Positions 58,125-64,000 of a stretch of 64,000 nt of DNA are shown here, one piece after another (the stretch's first letter is position 1; each line of letters starts with the position of its first letter). A program made the position numbers and the translations under genes. Origin of the DNA: Ochotona curzoniae. Taxonomy: Eukaryota > Chordata > Mammalia > Lagomorpha > Ochotonidae. The notes beneath the pieces were generated by a model that was not told the origin of the DNA, made no database searches, and saw only the letters and a program-made list of their open reading frames with translations. The stretch lies in assembly GCF_017591425.1 (NCBI RefSeq), contig NW_024464918.1, positions 11,096,001-11,160,000 of the forward strand, given 5' to 3'.

Positions 58125-58222
58125 ACATTAAAATGTAACCTTTTCATTACATTAAAAATTAAAATGTAATTTTTAAAAATTACATTTAACCTTTTTTTTC
58201 TAAAAATTAAAATGTAATTTTT
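58125..58222. repeat. Local AT-rich repeat with perfect 26-bp palindrome
   Basis: 58162-58187 is its own reverse complement over 26 bp (two 13-bp arms, no spacer; arm AAATGTAATTTTT). The 22-bp word at 58153-58174 recurs exactly at 58201-58222. The palindrome and tandem spacing (48 bp) suggest local replication slippage or template switching. Confidence 0.92.
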
Positions 58223-60190
58223 CCCTTGTATCGCAGATCTGAAGAAGAAAGAGCTGTGAGAATTAAGATGGGACCAGGGAAAGGCATTAGGGTCTAAATG
58301 TATCCATGGGGTTTTAACAAAACCAAGGCTAGAAGAAAGGTCTAGGATTTCAACTTTCATGGAAAATCTGGCGTAGAAAGCCATAAGAATATAGCTTCCT
58401 CATTCACAACTTGTCATTTCAGTATTGAAATATCTCAAGTCTCTGATCAATAAAATATGGAAGCACATGCCCAAAAGGGATGCTGCACTTCAACACCATT
58501 GATAATTTAAGTTTACACTGAAAAATAAGGTGAGACATCTATGATGATTTTAACTTAAGGGCCTTGCTGAATAATGAGAAATAGAAAAACACTTTGAAGA
58601 ACAGCACCCTAAGCTGTGCTCCGAAAGCTTGCTTTGATGAATGATTAATTTAATATTAAGTCTGTACTTATTCCCAGAATTAAAGAAACAAGTGATTTCT
58701 TTCAAGTTTTCTACAGTGAGAAGTTTTCCAAAGATGCTCTAGCTCAGTTGTTATATGCCTCAGGATTTATGTGTATCACCTCTCCTGCTAGAACCTTTGG
58801 TGGGTCTTTCTATCAGCCTCTGACTTGAGAAATGTCGCTGTGATTCTGCTATTTAGTTGTTTTGTCCTCACAATCAAAGTAAGGACATCATTCTCTAGAT
58901 TTCTACACTCTTGAAAGCCAATTTTTTTTAAGCATTAAGAAAAGAACTTTCGTGTTTCATTTCTCTCTGTAAAAAATCAGCCCCTTTTATGCCTTTAATT
59001 TTTCTACAAGCTCAGAGTGCCTTTGTGAATGCTTTGAAATGCCTAATCATTAAAGTTCGGTTATTCAAGGGATCCAAAGCTGGATATTCTAGTTATGGCA
59101 CAATTCTTATGCCATAGGAACAAATTACACAAGCTATCTACTCTTGCGAAATAAAGCAAATTATTGTGTGTATTAACAAGTGCCCAAGTGGAACAAGAGA
59201 TACCACACTTGGTCAGAATAATTTATGAAGCCATTGGAAACACCTTCTTGGTTATACAGGGGTTTCAATTTTTTATTAAATACTAAATGTTTGGACATTG
59301 ACATTGAATTCATGAGTATTTTGATGATCAATATTATATAGAAGTAAAAAGTAGCCAACAGTTTTGGAGGGCTGATCACTGGTCAAGTGTGGTGCTAGGA
59401 TTTTATTTCAATGTATTTATTTAGTCTTTACAATGGCTCTTTGGGGCTTTTTTTGAGGGCTAAATGAAATATTGATTAGGAAGTACTTAAAAGAACTGGA
59501 TTCCAACATATAGTAATATGAGTAAAATTATTTTATCATTTATTGTAATCCAATGGAAATGAAACATGTGAGAGGATCCTATTTATTTTAAAAAATACTG
59601 TAATAATTTCAGCAATAAAATGTTGATATTGCATTTGAAATGCACTTTAACCAGGAATTTGATCTGGCCATTTCAGTGGTCAGATAAGTAGGTTTGCAGT
59701 CATCAGTACAGTTTCACAGCGTCCTTTGTAAAATATATAGCTTTCTTAGAAGCTCCGCGTGCAATAACACTTAATAATTTATAAAAAGCAGTTCAGTACT
59801 TACATATAATGACTTGCTTTTCCCTCCATCTCTAGGTTTAAACTCGAAGAGCTGTCTTATTGTATTCATAGAACCATTCCGTAAACACATATGAATTATA
59901 ATAAAAATATGTGTACATATAATATTCATATGTGAAATGAATATAACATTAAAATTGTTACATCTCGGAGTACTCACTGAGCTATTTATAGTTTTCTATA
60001 CTATTTGAAATATTTTAAAATTAAAATTATAAAGGACGAAAATTAAGTTACTCAGTTTTTAGAAAATTGTTTTGTGACATTTTCTGAGTTAATTTGTCCT
60101 TTTCACCTTTTTAATATTTAGTACATATTTCCATTATAGCAACTCTCAGACTCAATTGTGTATCTTCCTGCTGCTAGCTATTATTGCTCC
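58223..60190. other. Unassigned sequence; possible MIR trace
   Basis: GTGTGGTGCTAGGATTTTATTTC and TTTAGTCTTTACAATGGCTC (about 59387-59442) could be an antisense MIR end. Nothing else was recognised in 2 kb. Confidence 0.35.
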
Positions 60191-60194
60191 TCAT

Positions 60195-60245
60195 ATATAT
60201 ATTTATATATATCATGTTATAATATGTATTATTTATATATATAAC
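60195..60245. repeat. TA-rich microsatellite
   Basis: CATATATATATTTATATATA, ATGTTATAATATGTATTATT and TATATATATAA. Confidence 0.9.
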
Positions 60246-60840
60246 GAGGCAATAATCCAGATTCTTTATGCCTTATCTTGTACATTTACAGAGAGCATTT
60301 CAGTTACATTGATGTTCTCTGCTGTTCTGTGCTTTTTTTCCCTACAGGCTTTTCAGTGGCTCTCAAAACTCCCATTACAGAAACCCAATTTTATAGTTTA
60401 TTCCATTGTGCCGTATATTTTCCAGTGTTTGTTGGTAATATCTTCATTGTATTTGTCTCAGTGTTCAGTTCTGGAATAATGTAATATTGTCTACTCATGA
60501 TAAAAAATAGAAATCAGATTTAAAAATAGTAGAATAAATGTGTTAAAATCTGAATTACATACTAAATTCTACTTATAGAAGATTATTGTTCAGATTTGTG
60601 GGGAATTTCAGGGTTAGTGTCATTCCATAGAGTTATGCCACCTTTTCTTCTGTAATGGACTAAATTCTAGAGCTGTCTTTAAAATCTAAATTGCAAGCAC
60701 TATCCACTAGTTTATTTTGCTTGTGAGAGTTATTTTCAGATACAATGCTCTTTTAAAGATCTTACAACTAATAAAGACTAATATTTATTGTTGTCTGTAA
60801 ATAGGTTTGGAATAGAGCAGTACTTGGCATAACATTTGAA
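60246..60840. other. Unassigned sequence
   Basis: No repeat or gene recognised. A plus frame of 107 codons (60156-60479) starts in the TA repeat and shows no family. Confidence 0.45.
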
Positions 60841-60841
60841 T

Positions 60842-60880
60842 TTTATATATATTTACATATATATATCTATATATATTTTG
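60842..60880. repeat. TA-rich microsatellite
   Basis: TTTATATATATTTACATATA followed by TATATCTATATATATTTTG. Confidence 0.9.
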
Positions 60881-61439
60881 AAGGAATCAATATTGTCTGG
60901 GTATTGGTATGGATGAGTGGTGAATATTTGTGTGGTAACAAATAGGCCTATTATTTTTCATGCTGGGCTCAGCACAAGTAATTTGTTTGTTAAAATAAAA
61001 CAGTATGTTACGCTTGTAACAAAAAGAAAATAACACAACGATGATTAATATATTGCTGAGTGGTTATAACAGTGGTCTCTATATAAAGTCAAGCATGGTG
61101 AAAGAACTCTATCTGTCCACAGTGATATTTTAGTGTGTTTAGTTGCATCATTGTTATGTGGACTGCGAAGCTGAGGCTTGTTAATATCAATTGGAAATCT
61201 CCAAATCTTATAGTTAATATACGGCAAACACTAAATAATAAAGCCGGCTAATTTCACAAGAGTTTTTCTTTGAATTGAACCAAGCTCCTTTTTTCTGAAA
61301 TGCTAGTATATTAAAACTCTTCATGAATCCTTCATAAGTATTTGAGGGTGTTTCAAAAATTTGGTTGAAATGAATTTTAATTTTACATAAAATATTTTAA
61401 ATGTATGCATACACTGATCTCCAAAAAGTTTATGGAAAT

Positions 61440-61440
<1 letters not shown>
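60881..61440. other. Unassigned; possible mariner-type trace at right end
   Basis: GGGTGTTTCAAAAATTTGG (61348-61366) and TCTCCAAAAAGTTTATGG (61418-61435) resemble the ends of mammalian Tc1/mariner-derived repeats ('ttcaaaaagttcatgg'), but each match is under 20 bp. The remainder is unassigned. Confidence 0.3.
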
Positions 61441-61441
<1 letters not shown>

Positions 61442-61481
<40 letters not shown>

Positions 61482-61502
61482 GAGAGAGAGACACAGAGAG
61501 AG
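61442..61502. repeat. (GT)n(AG)n compound microsatellite
   Basis: About nineteen GT units run through TTAG into AG units and ACACAGAGAGAG. Same order and strand as the repeat at 47143. Confidence 0.97.
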
Positions 61503-62439
61503 CTCTCTATTTTATATGGAATCTCACAGATTTTGTTTTTCTTATCCTTCACTTCTCCATGGGTTGAGTTAAATCCAATGTCTCTAAACTTAAGTGAAAA
61601 AAAAATGCATCTGCAGATGGCATTTTTTTTGCTTCCTCTAGTGTCACTGTATCAGATGCTATTACTAGAATTTGAAACATTTTGTATTGCAGAAATTACA
61701 ATTGTGGCAATTAGTAAGCTAATACATTACTTTTAATCATTTAAGACAAATTTACATCTAGTTCTGTAACACTGATAAATGCTTGAATGAACTATAATAA
61801 TGCCCAATTGATTGAGGCAAAAAATAATCTCAGAATAATCATCATCTGAAACCCCAGATTAAGTTTTAGTTTGTAGTTATATTCTCCTTTGGGGAAAATG
61901 TTAATATATTTCCCTAAATCTGGTGACTTAACAGAAGAAAAACAAACAAAATTAACTCCCAAATTATCATGTTTATTATTTTACATTCCCTGTGGCATGA
62001 GGTTTGTTTGATGAAATATAAGACTAAATATGTAACTTAAAAATTATAGCAGTTGCACTGCCTAAGACTATAGGGGTTACAGAATCAGAGTTTTAAGTGT
62101 ATGCCTAACATACACAACATAGGAATATTATCCAAATATCCAAATAATATTTTCTTATATTTATTTTTTGTTACTATTATCTTCCATGTTACAGTTTTTG
62201 TACATATAAAGATTTCTCCCTCCCACTATTTTGCCAGTAGTCTTTTAGAATAGTTACAAGTTTAATACCCTGCCATCTAAGTGTATAGGTAGGCAAGGGT
62301 AGAAAATCTAGTATTTCACTGTAAAGGTATATTAGCAGATTTGTTGAGAGTCCTGCTTTAATTTGGTAGTACGGATGTGTACTGCAACATGTTTTCACTT
62401 CCCAGTATGCTAGTCTCTATTATACAGTTCATCTAAGAG
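61503..62439. other. Unassigned sequence
   Basis: No repeat or gene recognised. Confidence 0.4.
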
Positions 62440-63337
62440 AATATATATCTTTTTGTTTTGTATTTTACATGAAGAATGTCTTACTTATATCAGAGTGAAC
62501 ATACCTATAATTTCCTATAAGGTGTAAGGGAGGGGCCTTTTTTATTCTGTTGTATGCATAGATTCAATTTTCTCAACAGTATTTTCTGGAGACTTTCTTT
62601 CAGACTGATTTTTAGCTTGTTTGTTTGTCAAAGATTACTTGGTAGTAGCTACACAGATTAGTTTCTGGGGTTTCTATTTGTTCCATTGGTCTACCTGTCT
62701 GTTTTTGTACCAGTACCAGTCGTAGATGATAACTGCTCTATAGTGCGGTATCACCATGTCTGACTTGTTTTGTTGTTTCTGATTGCTTTAGCTATTCAGG
62801 TTCTTTTGTGTTTCCATGTGAATTTTGGCAATTATTTTGCCACATTTATTGATGTGTATATGTTGAAATATTCCTGTAAACCAAAGATAAATCCCACTTA
62901 TGTGAGTGAAGGATCTTCTGATGTATTCTTGGACTCAGATAACCAGTATTGGAAGTTTTTGCATGTAAAATCATCAGTGGTATTGTTCTATGGTTATCTT
63001 TTATTGTATTTCTTCTGGTTCTGGAATTAATGTGATGCTTGCTTCATACAAGGAGTTTGGGAGAATTTGCTCCCATTCAATAGTATTGAGTAGTTTGAGA
63101 AACAATGTGTTTAGTTCTTTTTTAAACATGTATTTGAATTCAGGAATGAAGCCATCCAGGCCTGGGTTTTACGTAGCTGGGAGGGCCTTTATTACTGACT
63201 CAATTTCAATTTTGTATATTGCTAAATGCAATTTTTCTAAGTCTTCATGACTCAATTTTGTTATCTTCTGTATGTCCACATATCTATCAGTTTTGTCTAG
63301 ATTTAAAAATTTTTTTTGCCATATGGTTGTTTGTACT
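62440..63337 (-). mobile_element. L1 ORF2 reverse-transcriptase region, minus strand
   Basis: The minus strand carries PGLDGFI (63165-63145), matching the PGPDGF motif of the L1 reverse transcriptase. Plus-strand wording typical of antisense L1 continues leftwards: TTTATTACTGACTCAATTTC, GGAATTAATGTGATGCTTGC, TATTCAGGTTCTTTTGTG, TTGTACCAGTACCAGTCG and AAGGTGTAAGGGAGGGGCC. Many stops and frameshifts; the 3' end of the element is lost or lies beyond recognition left of 62440. Confidence 0.85.
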
Positions 63338-63477
63338 AATATGGACCAAATGGAGCTAATTAATATCTAAAGAACATTTCATCCCACAGCTGAAAAATAC
63401 ACATTCATTCCATCAATGTATGGGACTTTACTTAGGATGGACCATATGCTAGTCCATAGAAAAAGTTTCAATACATT
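63338..63477 (+). mobile_element. L1 ORF2 endonuclease region, plus strand (inverted 5' part)
   Basis: In plus-strand translation MELIN, TFHPTAEKYTF and MDHMLVHRKSFN match the C-terminal part of the L1 endonuclease domain. Orientation is opposite to the adjoining reverse-transcriptase part. The piece is interrupted by a SINE and resumes at 63803. Confidence 0.8.
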
Positions 63478-63802
63478 TTTTAAAGATTAATTAAGACTTA
63501 ATTAATTACTGCAAAGTCAGGTTTACAGAGAGAAGACGCTAGAGAAAGTGCTTCCATCTGCTGGTTCACTCCCCAAGTGGTTTCTACGGTCAGAGCTGAG
63601 CCAATCAGAAGCCAGGAGTAAGGAGCCAGGAGTAAGGAGCCAGGCGCTTCTCTGGGTATCTCACAAGGTGCAGGACGGCTTTGGACCGTACTGGACTGCT
63701 TTCCCAGACCACGAGCAGGAAGCTGGTAGTGGAGAAGTCATGTGGGATCTCAGTGAATGCAAGCGGAGGACTTTAGCCATTAGGCTACAGCACTGGGCCC
63801 AA
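63478..63802 (-). mobile_element. C-type SINE, minus strand, inserted in L1
   Basis: TTAAAGATTAATTAAGACTTAATTAATTAC (altered tail), CAAAGTCAGGTTTACAGAG, CTGGTTCACTCCCCAAGTGG, CCACGAGCAGGAAGCTGG, TGTGGGATCTCAGTG, GGACTTTAGCCATTAGGC and ACTGGGCCC (head). Inside, GCCAGGAGTAAGGA is duplicated (63611-63624 and 63625-63638). Confidence 0.92.
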
Positions 63803-64000
63803 TTAACAGTCTTGAAATTATACCTTGTGCCTTTACTATCATAAAAACCTCTCAAAAATAATCTAACAGAATAATATGTTCTAGGATAAGTTATGAGTCA
63901 TTGAAGAAATCAAACAGGAAATGTAGAAATTTCTAGAAATGAATAAAGATAACAATACAACATTAAAACTAATGATTAACAGTAAAAGCAATGCTAACAA
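63803..64000 (+). mobile_element. L1 ORF2, plus strand, continuation after the SINE
   Basis: GTCTTGAAATTATACCTTGTGCC, AAATCAAACAGGAAATGTAG and TTTCTAGAAATGAATAAAG continue the endonuclease-to-RT linker of old L1 elements in plus orientation and run off the window edge. Confidence 0.7.

Noticed and set aside
61345..61440. Mariner-type terminal repeats
   Set aside because: Two matches below 20 bp to remembered repeat wording; not enough for a call without a library search.
1..64000. CRISPR array, operon, prophage or other prokaryotic system
   Set aside because: The window is vertebrate nuclear DNA; the repeats are dispersed SINEs with divergent spacing, not a regular array.

Overview
The window reads as nuclear DNA of a lagomorph, most likely a pika. 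It is AT-rich, no open frame can be supported as a protein-coding gene, and about thirty tRNA-derived SINEs of the lagomorph C type are scattered through it on both strands. The youngest copies start (read in sense) GGGCCCGGCG, have a pol III B box close to GGTTCTAGTCC, and end in an A-rich tail with the AAATAAATCTTTAAA motif. From memory, rabbit copies more often start GGGGCTGGCG, so pika is favoured, but this is an inference from repeats only.

Layout. 1-12.3 kb: AT-rich background with eroded SINEs, a MER5-like hAT remnant, a MaLR-type LTR and a TA/TG microsatellite. 12.3-16.7 kb: a young SINE with a perfect 17-bp target-site duplication, an L1 3' fragment, and an eroded SINE patch carrying a 42-bp mini-insertion. 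16.7-18 kb: a G-rich block with a degenerate duplicated unit of about 250 bp that I cannot classify. 19.4 kb: a 36-nt 5' piece of U6 snRNA. 20-21.3 kb: a minus-strand L1 with ORF1 and the start of ORF2 placed next to 3'-UTR-like sequence. 22-23.1 kb: two MIR remnants. 23.5-25.6 kb: a young SINE, then the broken env/3' LTR end of an endogenous retrovirus. 26-31 kb: more eroded SINEs. 31.6-32.7 kb: an old L1 3' end followed by a MaLR LTR. 33.1 kb: a microsatellite with a hairpin. 35-52.8 kb: the densest SINE region, including two SINEs inserted one after the other into the same target site. 56.6-57.9 kb: two SINEs and an L1 3' end. 62.4-64 kb: an L1 in two opposite-facing parts, as expected from twin priming, cut by a SINE.

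Nothing here works as a pathway or operon. The content is L1 activity in cis and in trans (SINEs, the U6 fragment), older LTR and DNA-transposon fossils, and simple repeats. I found no tRNA, rRNA, CRISPR array, prophage or bacterial-type system, and no convincing host exon. The most instructive items are the nested SINE pair, the 42-bp SINE-tail insertion with target-site duplication, the 3'-truncated U6 copy, the inverted L1, the env/LTR remnant and the unclassified 250-bp duplicated block.
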